From contig JBKCVA010000157.1 in the NCBI GenBank assembly GCA_046318115.1, positions 1 through 64,000 of the forward strand: a DNA stretch of 64,000 nt, written 5' to 3'. The translations under genes were made by a program, and so were the position numbers. Below the pieces are notes generated by a model. The model did no database searches, was not told where the DNA came from, and saw only the letters and a program-made list of their open reading frames with translations. Source of the stretch: Aquimonas sp046318115 (GTDB lineage Bacteria > Pseudomonadota > Gammaproteobacteria > Xanthomonadales > Xanthomonadaceae). Positions 9,128-17,929 of the stretch are shown here, piece by piece. Numbering within the stretch: position 1 is the stretch's first letter; the number at the start of each line of letters is the position of its first letter.

Positions 9128-10470
9128 CGGTCAAAGCACATCGCCACGACTCGCATCAGCAGGCGTCCGCGCGGGGTGACGCGAATGAAGTCGTCTTCCA
9201 CGCCCACCAGGCCATCCTCGATCAGCGGAGGCAGCTGCAGGAGGGCGTCCTCGAAGTAGCTGTCGAAGTGGATGTCGTAGCGGTTCTCCAGGTCGCGCTT
9301 GTCGATCTCGCCCTGGCACATCAGGTGTTGGATCAGGTCGGCTCGCAGCACGTCGTCGGCGTCCAGGCCGAGCCCGCGGACGATCGGCAAGCGGTCGGCC
9401 TCGACCGCAGAGGCATAGGCACCGAGCTCGCGCGCGTTCTGCGCGAAGTGGTCGCCTATACGGCTGATCGCACTCATGCCCAGTCCGATCAGGTCGGTCT
9501 CGGCGTGTGTGGTGTAGCCCATGAAGTTGCGCTGCAAGCTGCCGACGCGCTGAGCACGGGCCAGCTCGTCCTCGGGCAGGGCGAAGTGGTCCATGCCGAT
9601 GTAGTGGTAGCCCGCGGCCGACAGCTTCTCGATGGCGAGTTGCAGGAGGCGCAGCTTCATCTCTGGCGGCAGCAGGTCTTCGATCTTGATCTGCTTCTGC
9701 GCCTTGAACAGGTCAGGCAGATGGGCATAGCTGTAGACCGCGAGACGATCGGGGCGTACCGCGATCACGGTGTCGAGCGTGCGCGCGAAGCCTTCCAGGC
9801 TCTGTCGCGGCAGGCCGTAGATCAGGTCGATGTTGATCGAGCGGAAGCCGTGGGCGCGACAGGCCTCGATGACCGCCAGCGTCTCCTCGACGCTCTGGAT
9901 CCGATTGACCGCTTCCTGCACATCGGGGTCGAAGTCCTGTACGCCCAGACTGGCGCGATTGAAGCCGATCTCGGCCAACTGGGCGATGCCGGCGGGATCG
10001 ACGCTGCGCGGGTCCAGTTCGATCGAGAAGTCGCGGTCGGCGCGCGTGCTGAACTTGAACTCGCGGCCGAGGCTCAGGACCAGCTGCTCCATCAGCTCGG
10101 GCTTGAGGAAGTTCGGGGTGCCACCCCCCAGATGCAGCTGCACCACGTCGCGGTCGCGGTCGAACAGGGGCGCGACCAGGCCGATCTCGCGCTGCACATG
10201 GCCCAGGTACTTCTCGGCGCGGCTGAGATCGCGCGTGATGATGCGATTGCAGCCGCAGTAGAAGCAGGGCGACAGGCAGAAAGGCACGTGCACATACAGC
10301 GAGAGCGAGCGCGGGATCGGGTCGGCGTTGCTCTCGCGAGCGGCCAACCGGTAGGCGCGAGCATCGAACTTCTCTGTGAAGTGCGGTGCGGTCGGGTAGG
10401 AGGTGTAGCGCGGACCGGGACGGTCATAGCGGCGCAACAGCTCGGCATCGAAAGGCGGGAGGGTCGGCAT
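9079..10470 (-). CDS. hemN: Oxygen-independent coproporphyrinogen III oxidase HemN
   Basis: A 463-residue radical-SAM enzyme. The [4Fe-4S] loop is CLSPCFYCGC (Cys65, 69, 72 and extra Cys74), which is the HemN-specific CxxxCxxCxC pattern. The N-terminal RYDRPGPRYTSYPTAP and the later HLGGGTPNFL motif are also typical. It converts coproporphyrinogen III to protoporphyrinogen IX without oxygen. The start at ATG 10470 is fixed by the conserved RPGPRYTSYPT block only 17 residues inside. A perfect FNR-type box centred 42 nt upstream predicts anaerobic induction. Downstream of, and co-directional with, the acyltransferase gene; its 3' end overlaps mrfB. Confidence 0.95.
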   Translation of the reverse strand: MPTLPPFDAELLRRYDRPGPRYTSYPTAPHFTEKFDARAYRLAARESNADPIPRSLSLYVHVPFCLSPCFYCGCNRIITRDLSRAEKYLGHVQREIGLVAPLFDRDRDVVQLHLGGGTPNFLKPELMEQLVLSLGREFKFSTRADRDFSIELDPRSVDPAGIAQLAEIGFNRASLGVQDFDPDVQEAVNRIQSVEETLAVIEACRAHGFRSINIDLIYGLPRQSLEGFARTLDTVIAVRPDRLAVYSYAHLPDLFKAQKQIKIEDLLPPEMKLRLLQLAIEKLSAAGYHYIGMDHFALPEDELARAQRVGSLQRNFMGYTTHAETDLIGLGMSAISRIGDHFAQNARELGAYASAVEADRLPIVRGLGLDADDVLRADLIQHLMCQGEIDKRDLENRYDIHFDSYFEDALLQLPPLIEDGLVGVEDDFIRVTPRGRLLMRVVAMCFDRYLCSPAQAVRFSKAI

Positions 10471-10505
10471 GGCGCGCAGTCTTGCGCCGGCGCCCCACCG
10501 TCTTG

Positions 10506-10519
10506 TTGATCGCGATCAA
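10506..10519 (-). promoter_or_regulatory. Perfect FNR/Anr box upstream of hemN
   Basis: TTGATCGCGATCAA is an exact match to the FNR consensus TTGAT-N4-ATCAA. Its centre (10512.5) is 42 nt upstream of the first base of the hemN ATG (10470). If it acts as a class II site centred at -41.5, transcription would start at or next to the start codon, so the mRNA could be nearly leaderless. FNR/Anr control of hemN is known in Pseudomonas and enterics. Confidence 0.8.
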
Positions 10520-10537
10520 GCCGAGGCAGCGCCGCGC

Positions 10538-11440
10538 TCAGCGCGGGGGCGCTTCGGCCAGCATTTCGGCCAGCTCGGCGTCCTTCTCTGCCCACAGTCC
10601 ATTGAGCCAGGTCTGGAAGCGCTCTCGGAAGTCGGCGTCTTCCTGGTAATCGCGGCCCAGCAGTTCTGGCGGCAGCGGCCGCTGGCTGACCCGCAGGCGG
10701 ATCTCCGGGATCCGGCCGGCCAACAGGTCGTACAGGCTGGGGCGACCGGCCGGGTAGGCGATGCTCACGTCCACCAGCGCCTGCAGGCTGTCGCCCATGG
10801 CCTGCAACACAAAGGCGACGCCGCCGGCTTTGGGCGCGAGCAAGTGGGCGTAGGGCGAGTTCTGGCGGGCGTGCTTGCCGGGGGTGAAGCGCGAGCCTTC
10901 CACGAAGTTCATCACCGACACTGGGGTGTAGCGGAACTTGGCGCAGGCCCGGCGCGTGGACTCGATGTCCTTGCCGCGCAGGCTCGGATCGCGGGCGATC
11001 TGCTCGCGGGTGTGACGGCGCATGAAGGGGAAGTCCAGCGCCCACCAGGCCAGACCCATCGCCGGCACCCACATCAGCTGCTGCTTCAGGAAGAACTTCA
11101 GCATCGGGATGCGGCGGTTCAAGGCCATCTGCAGCACCGGGATGTCCACCCAGCTCTGGTGGTTTGCAATCACCAGGTACCAGCCCTCGGGCTTCAGGCG
11201 GTCGAGGCCCTCGAACACGAAACGTGTCGATGTGAGACCCCGCATCAGCGCGCTGTTGACTGCCACCCAGCTGCTGGCGATCGCGATCAGCAGGCGTGTC
11301 AGGCCGACCTGCGCCGCGCGGAAGCGCAGCACCAGCTTGAACAGCGCGAACAGCAGAAGTACTGGGACATGGAGGGTGGTGTTCAGCGCCACCAGCCCAA
11401 AGGCGAGCGCGGCGCGCAGCGGTGCGAAGAGCGACTTCAT
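10538..11440 (-). CDS. PlsC-family acyltransferase (YihG-like)
   Basis: A 300-residue protein with an N-terminal membrane helix (about residues 10-35, HVPVLLLFALFKLVLRF) and a glycerophosphate-acyltransferase fold. Motif I is NHQSWVD (the HX4D catalytic pair), the acceptor-binding region follows at RRIPMLKFFLKQQL, and motif III is FVEGSRF in place of the usual EGTR. This matches the lysophosphatidic-acid acyltransferase superfamily, closest in look to YihG/YihG-like enzymes that adjust acyl chains in phospholipids; the acceptor cannot be read from the sequence. It lies 67 bp upstream of hemN on the same strand; the FNR box sits in that gap. The start at ATG 11440 has no competing upstream in-frame ATG with a good ribosome site. 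Confidence 0.85.
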   Translation of the reverse strand: MKSLFAPLRAALAFGLVALNTTLHVPVLLLFALFKLVLRFRAAQVGLTRLLIAIASSWVAVNSALMRGLTSTRFVFEGLDRLKPEGWYLVIANHQSWVDIPVLQMALNRRIPMLKFFLKQQLMWVPAMGLAWWALDFPFMRRHTREQIARDPSLRGKDIESTRRACAKFRYTPVSVMNFVEGSRFTPGKHARQNSPYAHLLAPKAGGVAFVLQAMGDSLQALVDVSIAYPAGRPSLYDLLAGRIPEIRLRVSQRPLPPELLGRDYQEDADFRERFQTWLNGLWAEKDAELAEMLAEAPPR

Positions 11441-12285
11441 CAGCGGAATCTGTAGCGTGCGTAAGCGCGGAGTATGCCTCGGAGCTGGGTTCGCGGAATC
11501 TCCGTTCGACTCGACCTGTCAGCACTGGTCGAGCCGACAGCCCGAAGCGCCGGATTGAGTCGCCGCTGCGCCCGCTGATTGTCCGCGTGGCGAAGGCCGG
11601 CGTGATTCGCGTCTCCCAGTTTTCCGTCAGCAACACCGGCACCGATCGACCTGTCTGCTCCAGACGTCCGGAGACCTTCCATGCCTGCACCTGTCAAGCG
11701 AAGGCATTAGCCCGTGCCTGTCACCGGCGGCCAGAGACCCTGTCAAGAACGGTCCGTGCTGTGAGGCCGCCGCTGGACGCCCTTGCCGGCAGCCCGCGAC
11801 GCGAAGGTTGCGGTCACTGGCGGGCCGAACTTCTCTTGGGCAGCGCTGAAAAACTCGGCGTTGCCGCGCGCCATTGAGGGTGCGCCCGCGGATCGGGCGC
11901 GCGGTGCTTGATCCGGCGTGACCGAGTGAAGCGAAGGCGTGGCCGCATAGCGGCCGAACGAGTCCGGAGCTGTGCCGGACTCGCAACCACGGATCGAGGC
12001 CAGGAGGGGCTGGATCAGTGTCGCCCTGAATCGACCTGCCGCGATCGCCCTGCACGCCGCCGCTGCAGCGTCCGGCGTGTTCACCCGCCCTCAGCGTAAG
12101 CAGCGGCCTCCTCGGTCGGCGACGGTGGCGAGCCGGAGACTCGGGTTGCCTGCCGCACTCGCCTGCGTTCCAGAGCTCGCCCGGATGGAGGTTGGGCGAG
12201 GCGCGCCATCCCGGGAGACCCGCCAAAGGGCCGGATCGAGCGATGAACAGTACGTTCAAATCCCGCGAGATGAGCACGCTTCATG
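11441..12285. other. Long non-coding stretch upstream of the di-haem oxidoreductase gene
   Basis: About 0.85 kb with no convincing gene on either strand. Open frames here are arginine-rich and lack ribosome sites or recognisable motifs. It holds several short GC hairpins, including a 6-bp stem at 11941-11955 and the 9-bp stem at 11959-11983, that belong to a dispersed intergenic repeat seen at two other places in the window. It may be a decayed gene or an accumulation of repeats. Confidence 0.6.
11906..11983 (+). repeat. Dispersed intergenic repeat, copy A
   Basis: Begins GCTTGATCC (11906-11914) and ends with GAGTCCGGAGC, part of a perfect hairpin with 9-bp arms at 11959-11967 and 11975-11983 around a 7-nt loop. 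Copies B (38803-38841, same strand) and C (57408-57477, opposite strand) share the GCTTGATCC start and the GAGTCCGG end with different spacing. All three lie between genes. Confidence 0.5.
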
Positions 12286-12301
12286 TGTGATGCGTCGCAC
12301 A
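12286..12301 (+). promoter_or_regulatory. CRP/Clp-like site upstream of the di-haem oxidoreductase gene
   Basis: TGTGA-N6-GCACA differs at one base from the CRP/Clp consensus TGTGA-N6-TCACA. It lies about 130 bp before the annotated start codon, at the edge of a short AT-richer patch (12299-12330) that also contains the inverted repeat ACATT-N7-AATGT. Likely the regulatory region of the downstream gene, but no clear -35/-10 pair is visible. Confidence 0.4.
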
Positions 12302-12423
12302 AATAGCCGAGACATTGAAAACTAATGTGTCGGCGCTTTCGACGTCCACGCCTGCCTGCGTTCGCCGTCCGCGCGAGGCCCTGCGCGGGACGGTAGCGCG
12401 GGCACACACCAAGGTAGTCCGCC

Positions 12424-14748
12424 ATGCTCTTCAGTCCGCTCCCTGCGCCCTGTCGTCCCGCCGGGACCACAGCACCAACGTCCCTTCGGAGTTGCCTTGC
12501 GGCGATCCGGGCTCAGAGTGTGTGCTCGGCCGTGTTCGGTCTCGCGCTATGCAGCGCTGCTGCGCCCGCGCTTGCCCAGTCCTCAAGCGGCGTTGCATTC
12601 ACCCCCCTCTTCACCCAGACGTTCACCCAGGCCGAGTCGCAGAATCATCGCGTGCTGGCGGACGGCACGATCGTGACCTTCGGCAGCGGGCGCGGCCGCG
12701 GTCGGCACGAGATGGAGGGCGAGTTCTACGAGTTCTGACCGCTGTACTTCCAGCAGCGCACCTTCCAGTTCGAGATCCGTGATCACGTCGCCGCCGGTCG
12801 CGACTACATCTAGATCATCTACGAACCCGAGTACGCCTACTACAACCCGCCGCAGTGCCGGAACGCCTATGCCACGCAGCGTCCGGACGGCAGCGGCGCT
12901 GGCGAATGGCGCTCGGACTTCAACAACAACATGATCTTCGACCCGCAACCGATTAGCCCGGCGCGACCGGACGGCACGGGACAGCGATGGGCTTGCTTCA
13001 TCCGTCGCAATGCCCACAACGGCAGCGACGGCAGGCTGCGGATCGGCGACCAGATGGAGGTGGAGTTCCAGACCTTCATCGGCCTGACTGAAACCGACCC
13101 CAACTTCGTCGGTCGCCGCGTCTACTACACGGAGACCTTCCGCTTCCGCCTGGGTCAGCCCGGTCTGATGATCGCAGACGACCCGGCGACGCATGCGCGG
13201 ATCAGCTCTGGCGGTGCGGCTACGGCGCCGTGGGTGCGCGCCACCAGCACGGTCGAACCGAATCAGATCATCAGCACCAGCGGCGACATGCTGACCTACT
13301 GGACGGGCGCGGTCGGCAGCAGTCCGCAGGCGACCCACCGCATTCTCGATCGTCCCAGCTCGACCGCTGGCGGCTACCGCAATTACGTCGTGCGGAGCGG
13401 CATTCGCGATTTCACCGCGTTCCGCCGCGAGGCCCACAACCTGCGCTGGCAGACGCTGCGCGACTTCTTGAACGGCCGGCGCTTGCTGCACAGCTCGATG
13501 GTCGACGGCCAGCACAGCGAGGCCGGTAACGGTGTCCTGCCTGAACTGGTGAACCTCGCGCGCGGGGTGAATGTGCAGAACTCCTGCGTCGCCTGTCACG
13601 TCAACAATGGACGCGGGCCCGCACCGAGTGCGGGCACGCCCTTGTCGACGATGGCGTTCAAGCTCAGTTCCGGTGAGCTCGATGCGAGCGGACGCCCGCA
13701 GCCACATCCGATGTTCGGTTCGATGCTGCAGTGGCGTTCGCTGAACCCAGCGGTCGCGGCCGAACCGCAGGCCCAGATCGCCTACACCACCGTCAATGGC
13801 ACCTATGCGGACGGCAGCGCGTATCAGCTGCAGGCACCCGCCTACAGCTTCGTGGGTGGCCCCAGCAGCGGCGGCGGTGGGGGCGCCCGGATTTTCGGCT
13901 CGTCCTTCGAGCCAAACGACGGCGCATCGTCGGGCATCCAGTTCTTCTCGCCACGGATGCCGCAAAGCCTGGCCGGTCTGGGCTTGCTGGAGGCGATTGA
14001 CGAGGCCACCCTGCTGGAGCGGCATGACCCTAACGACAGCAATGGCGATGGCATCTCGGGTCGAGTCAGCCTGGTCAATGAGAGCGGTGCGTCCAACCCC
14101 TATGTCGGCCGTTTCGGGTGGAAGGCCGACCAGTACAGCCTGCGACGCTTTATCGCCAACGCGCTTCGCAACGACATCGGCGTCAAGACCAGCGTGTTTC
14201 CGCAGCTGGACTGCACCACAAGCCAGACGGCCTGCACGCAGCAGGCGCAGGCTGGCGCCACCCTGTCGGATCGCGCGCTCAACCTGCTGACGGTCTACAT
14301 CCAGGCCCTAGGCGCGCCGGGGCGGCGCCCCCACACGGTCGACCTGCCCGCCGTACAGCGGGGTGAAGCCGCCTTCGCGACCCTGGGCTGCGCCGACTGC
14401 CACACGCCGACGCTGCGCACGGGCATGAAGCACCCGCTGGCCGAGCTGCGCGGGCAGACCATTCGCCCCTACACCGATCTGCTGCTGCACGACATGGGCC
14501 CTGAACTGGCCGACCAGCTGAGCGCAAACGGCGAGCGCAATCGCGAATGGCGCACGCCGCCGCTCTGGGGGCTCGGAATGCGGCAGGCGGTCAACGGTCA
14601 TAGCCGCCTGCTCCACGACGGTCGCGCGCGCAGCCTTGAGGAAGCCATTCTCTGGCACGGTGGCGAAGCGCAGGCCAGCCGGAATCGCTTCCGTACGGCC
14701 GCGGCAACGGTGCGACAGGATCTGATCGCTTTCCTCGAATCGCTTTGA
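12424..14748 (+). pseudogene. Di-haem thiol-oxidoreductase family gene (COG3488) with two in-frame stops
   Basis: One reading frame runs from ATG 12424 to the stop at 14748 (774 codon positions) but contains TGA at 12736 (codon 105) and TAG at 12811 (codon 130). Sequence on both sides reads as one protein: a signal peptide (LALCSAAAPALAQ), then EFYEF-stop-PLYFQQRTFQFEI and GRDYI-stop-IIYEPEYAYYN. The remainder has haem motifs CVACH (codon 388) and CADCH (codon 656), plus FGWKADQYSLRRF and TPPLWGLGMRQAVNGH, all typical of the DHOR/di-haem peroxidase-like family of periplasmic oxidoreductases. A glycine-rich linker with the motif IFGSSFEP lies at 13861-13914. Both stops are one C-to-T change from CGA (Arg) and CAG (Gln). 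Recent inactivation is most likely; a product from ATG 12931 would lack the export signal. Confidence 0.8.
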
Positions 14749-14866
14749 GTGACTTTGGCGTCACCGCGCGCGCCCATGGCTGCGCGGTGGCGTTCTGCCG
14801 CCATCCAAGCCCCCTCATCCTTGCGGAGAGCGACTGCGGAGTCTTCGACTGCCGCCGCTGACACCC

Positions 14867-16267
14867 ATGCACAAGCCACTGAGTGCCTCGATCCTCCTGT
14901 GTTGTTTCATGCCGCTGGCGTGCGCAGCCGCCGAGCGCAGCGTGCCCGCGGAAGCCCCCGTCCAGAGCGCCAAGCGCGGGCTGTCCGTGCAGGGCAACGA
15001 CTACCCCTTCCTGCCCGGCACCAACCTGCCGATGAGCCTCACCGTCAGCGACCTCAATGTGCTGGCGCCGGGCGTGTCCTGGTACTACAACTGGGGCGCC
15101 CGTCAGACCGTGTTCCACCCGGACATGGAGTTTCCGCCGATGGCTTGGGGACGCGACGACCATCTGGTCGATCTGGGGCAGTACCTGACCCAGTACCCGC
15201 AGACATCGACGGTGCTGGTGGCCAATGAACCCAATCTGCCCGGTCAGATGGACGTGCCTCCGCTTCAGGCGGCCGAGTACATACGGCGGACGCGCACGAT
15301 CGCGGGGCCACAGCGGCGCGTAGTTGGCGCGCATTTCGCGGCGGGTCCCACCGTCACCGAGTTTCGCAACACGATGCATCTGGCCTTGAGCGACATCGGC
15401 GGGCTTCCCGTGACGGGTATCCACACTTACGAAGAGAGCACCGGCGGTTTCCTCTACTGGGCCTCGCTGTGGCCGCACCTGATGGACAACCCAGCGACCG
15501 CAGGCGTCGAGGGCTGGCCGCTGAACGGCCCGGCGCCACCGGCGCGGGTCTGGGTGAAAGAGATCAACATCGGCATGACCTCGCCGCCGCAGTCCGAGAC
15601 CCAGGTCATCGACTACATGCTGTATGCCATCGACCTGCTGGAGCGCGACCCGCGAGTGGAGCGCTACGCATGGTGGAAGGATCGCCGACGCTTCACCGGC
15701 AGCGGTGACTTCACCCGCCCGCCCAGCCACAACATTCTGGATGTGCAGACCAACGGCGCCCTGACGGCGCTCGGCCGGCACTACGTCGAAATGCCGGTGC
15801 ACGATCCCGATCTGTACTACCGCTTTCCCGGCCGACTGAGCGTCGCCCGCTACCGGAATATCAGCGGCTTCAACCCGCCTTCGGCGCTCGCCGGAAACGT
15901 CGCTATCGGCCGAAGCGAAGACCCCGGCAACACCTTCGACATGGATGACCTCGACGCCGGCGAGTGGATCGACTTGAACATCGACGTGTCGGTCGGCGGT
16001 CAGTGGCGCGCTTCGCTGCGTGGCCGCCGTGCCAGTGCCGGGACGAGCTCCGTCGCCGTGCTCAGCGGAACACAGCAGATCGCGACGCTGCCGCTCACCA
16101 CCGCAGCCGGCCAGTACGCAACCACGGTGGTGATCAACCTGCCGCTGGCCGCAGGCCGTCAGGTGCTGCGCCTGCGAGCAGAGCCGGGCACGCTTGACAC
16201 CAGCCTGACCTGGCTGCGACTGGAGGCCCCGACCACGCATCTGTTCGCGAATGGCTTTGAGCCCTGA
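14867..16267 (+). CDS. Secreted GH128-like glycosyl hydrolase with FANGFEP tail
   Basis: A 466-residue exported protein with a signal peptide ending near PLACA-AAE (residue 21). Residues 38-315 resemble the Asl1-like TIM-barrel hydrolase family (GH128): SWYYNWG (71-77), VANEPN with candidate acid/base Glu121, GIHTYEE, VWVKEINIG with candidate nucleophile Glu232, and YAWWK. Known members cut beta-1,3-glucan. Residues 350-455 form a beta-sandwich with GNTFDMDDLDAGEWIDL and SLTWLRLE, as in CBM6-like domains. It ends LFANGFEP, shared with two other secreted proteins here. No Shine-Dalgarno is obvious before ATG 14867. It follows the broken oxidoreductase gene by 118 bp. Enzyme family moderately sure; substrate inferred. 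Confidence 0.7.
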   Translation: MHKPLSASILLCCFMPLACAAAERSVPAEAPVQSAKRGLSVQGNDYPFLPGTNLPMSLTVSDLNVLAPGVSWYYNWGARQTVFHPDMEFPPMAWGRDDHLVDLGQYLTQYPQTSTVLVANEPNLPGQMDVPPLQAAEYIRRTRTIAGPQRRVVGAHFAAGPTVTEFRNTMHLALSDIGGLPVTGIHTYEESTGGFLYWASLWPHLMDNPATAGVEGWPLNGPAPPARVWVKEINIGMTSPPQSETQVIDYMLYAIDLLERDPRVERYAWWKDRRRFTGSGDFTRPPSHNILDVQTNGALTALGRHYVEMPVHDPDLYYRFPGRLSVARYRNISGFNPPSALAGNVAIGRSEDPGNTFDMDDLDAGEWIDLNIDVSVGGQWRASLRGRRASAGTSSVAVLSGTQQIATLPLTTAAGQYATTVVINLPLAAGRQVLRLRAEPGTLDTSLTWLRLEAPTTHLFANGFEP

Positions 16268-16687
16268 GCGGTCGGGGCGCTGGGTTCAGGTGCGCAAGCG
16301 CGATCCGACCGCAGGCTGGAAGCAGCGGCAATCTTTCGAGGTCGGGCGACGTCGTGCCAAGCCCAGCGCCTAGTCCTTGATCCGTAGCCGGCCTCGGCTG
16401 CACCGCTAAGGATCGTGGTGACGCGTCTCAAGCCTGGGGATGAGTCGCCGAAGTCGGCGGATCCGAACCTGTCCCCATGGCGTATCGCCTGCGTCGACGC
16501 GATGGCCTGCAATCGTATGCGGCGCGATGCACTCTTCTCCTCGACCTTGGGCGGTCTCGTCCCTTGCGCATGGGGTGTTGCGGTTGGGCGGCATCAACGA
16601 TGCCCGGCGTTCTTGGGTCAGTTCGCGGCCGGGGTGCAGGGAACAGGGGCGTGTGGAACAGCTTCAAAACAGGACGAGGCGAGGTGA
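16268..16687. other. Intergenic region before the LysR gene
   Basis: 420 bp with no supportable gene. The 3' part becomes less GC-rich and contains the likely promoter and ribosome site (GAGGCGAGGTGA immediately before ATG 16688) of the LysR gene. No repeats or clear operators were recognised. Confidence 0.6.
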
Positions 16688-17605
16688 ATGGACAAGCTTG
16701 AGGCCTTCCGGTTGTTTGTTCAGGTAGTGGACGCGGGGAGCTTTACCAAAGGCGCTCAGAGAAGTGAGCTGCCCAAGTCGGCGGTGACTCAAAAGATCCA
16801 GCGCCTCGAAAAGGACCTGGGCGTGAAGCTTCTTCACCGCAACACGCGAAGATTGGGGCTCACGCCTGAAGGCGAACAGCTCTACACCCAAGTGCTGCCG
16901 ATACTCGCGGCCACGCAGGCGATCGAGGAGGAATTCAAGGATTGCAGCAGCGCGCCCAGCGGCGTGTTGCGACTCCAGCTTCGAGCGAACACCGCCAAGC
17001 TCATCGTGCTGCCCGAGATCTCGGAGTTTCTGGATCGATACCCGGGAATTCACCTGGATCTGCTGTGCAGCGATCGACCGGTCGACCTGGTTGCGAGTGG
17101 AGTGGATTGCGTACTTCGTGGCGGCCCGATCAAGGACGATTCGGTCGTGGCGATCAAGATCGGTGAAACTCGCGCGATATTCTGTGCCTCACCCATCTAC
17201 CTGTCCAGTGTTCCTCCGCCCAGGTCCATTCAGGACCTTCGACGACACGCGGTTGTCGTTTACCGTGAAGCGGAGAACACGCGAGCGCAGGCCATCCAGG
17301 AGTTTCTGTGCGGGGAGACCCTGCCGCAAAGTTTTCGTCGCCTGCACATGGTGGACGACGTGGGCGTGCTGATCGCCGCCGCCAAAGTCCATGGCGGAAT
17401 CATCCGGATCGTTGAAGACCTTGTTCGCGACGATCTGGCGTCAGGGGCGTTGGTTCAGGTGCTTCGCCAGCATCAGGGTGATGCGTATCCCATGCACGTC
17501 ATCTATCCGGCAAACCGGCATCTTCCGCAACGCGTCAGGGTGTTCATCGACTGGATTAGAGCGCTTTTCGCGCGACGTCTTTCCGGCGCCTCGGCCGAAT
17601 CCTGA
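16688..17605 (+). CDS. LysR-family transcriptional regulator
   Basis: A 305-residue protein. Residues 1-60 are the winged helix-turn-helix (MDKLEAFRLFVQVVDAGSFT... AVTQKIQRLEKDLGVKLLHRNTR, LTPEG). Residues 90-295 are the periplasmic-binding-like effector domain (RLQLRANTAKLIVLPEI, VDCVLRGGPI, LVAAAKVHGGI-like IAAAKVHGGI). It has the CrgA/AaeR-like subgroup look (ASGVDCVLRGG). The ribosome site sits directly before ATG. No divergent target gene lies alongside, as is usual for LysR regulators, so the regulon is not predictable. The gene is flanked by two non-coding stretches of over 300 bp, giving it the look of an isolated insertion, and it is somewhat less GC-rich than its neighbours. Confidence 0.9.
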   Translation: MDKLEAFRLFVQVVDAGSFTKGAQRSELPKSAVTQKIQRLEKDLGVKLLHRNTRRLGLTPEGEQLYTQVLPILAATQAIEEEFKDCSSAPSGVLRLQLRANTAKLIVLPEISEFLDRYPGIHLDLLCSDRPVDLVASGVDCVLRGGPIKDDSVVAIKIGETRAIFCASPIYLSSVPPPRSIQDLRRHAVVVYREAENTRAQAIQEFLCGETLPQSFRRLHMVDDVGVLIAAAKVHGGIIRIVEDLVRDDLASGALVQVLRQHQGDAYPMHVIYPANRHLPQRVRVFIDWIRALFARRLSGASAES

Positions 17606-17847
17606 AGTTCCTGGCGCGGTCAGATCAGACCTTCCCCCGGGGGGCTTTCGGCCTCCCTCCGATCCCGAATCCTCGCCGTTCATCAGCTGGTCTACTGGTC
17701 GCGCAGATGCGGATGAGCTTGGCGCTCTTTCCCGCCATGTGCCCTGGAGATGTGAGCCCAACGGTCCACGCAGGATTCACCCTCACAGGATTGAGCCGGA
17801 TCCGGCGAGTTGACCCGACTCGTATCTTGGCAGCGGTCATTGAAGAG
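17606..17847. other. Intergenic stretch after the LysR gene
   Basis: Non-coding DNA between the convergent LysR and acyl-CoA dehydrogenase genes (324 bp in total to 17929). Apart from the long hairpin at 17848-17887, nothing recognisable was seen. Confidence 0.5.
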
Positions 17848-17887
17848 GACTGAGGCTCGACCGGTTGTGCCGTGTCGAGCCTCAGTC
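17848..17887. terminator. Long hairpin between convergent genes (probable bidirectional terminator)
   Basis: Perfect 14-bp inverted repeat (arms 17848-17861 and 17874-17887) around a 12-nt loop, 43 bp beyond the stop of the acyl-CoA dehydrogenase gene. A run of A residues (17893-17898) lies on the LysR-distal side, which is a U-run before rather than after the stem for the minus-strand transcript, so it is not a canonical intrinsic terminator. Confidence 0.5.
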
Positions 17888-17929
17888 GCTCCAAAAAACT
17901 GACGGCGCTCGGGCAGGCGGCAGAGCCGC

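Noticed and set aside
11627..12277. A 216-codon minus-strand open frame in the long intergenic region
   Set aside because: No ribosome site, no motifs, and a composition rich in Arg/Gly/Pro as in random high-GC frames.
12736..12813. Selenocysteine at TGA 12736
   Set aside because: The family is not a known selenoprotein, a TAG follows 75 bp later, and no SECIS-like hairpin is seen right after the TGA.
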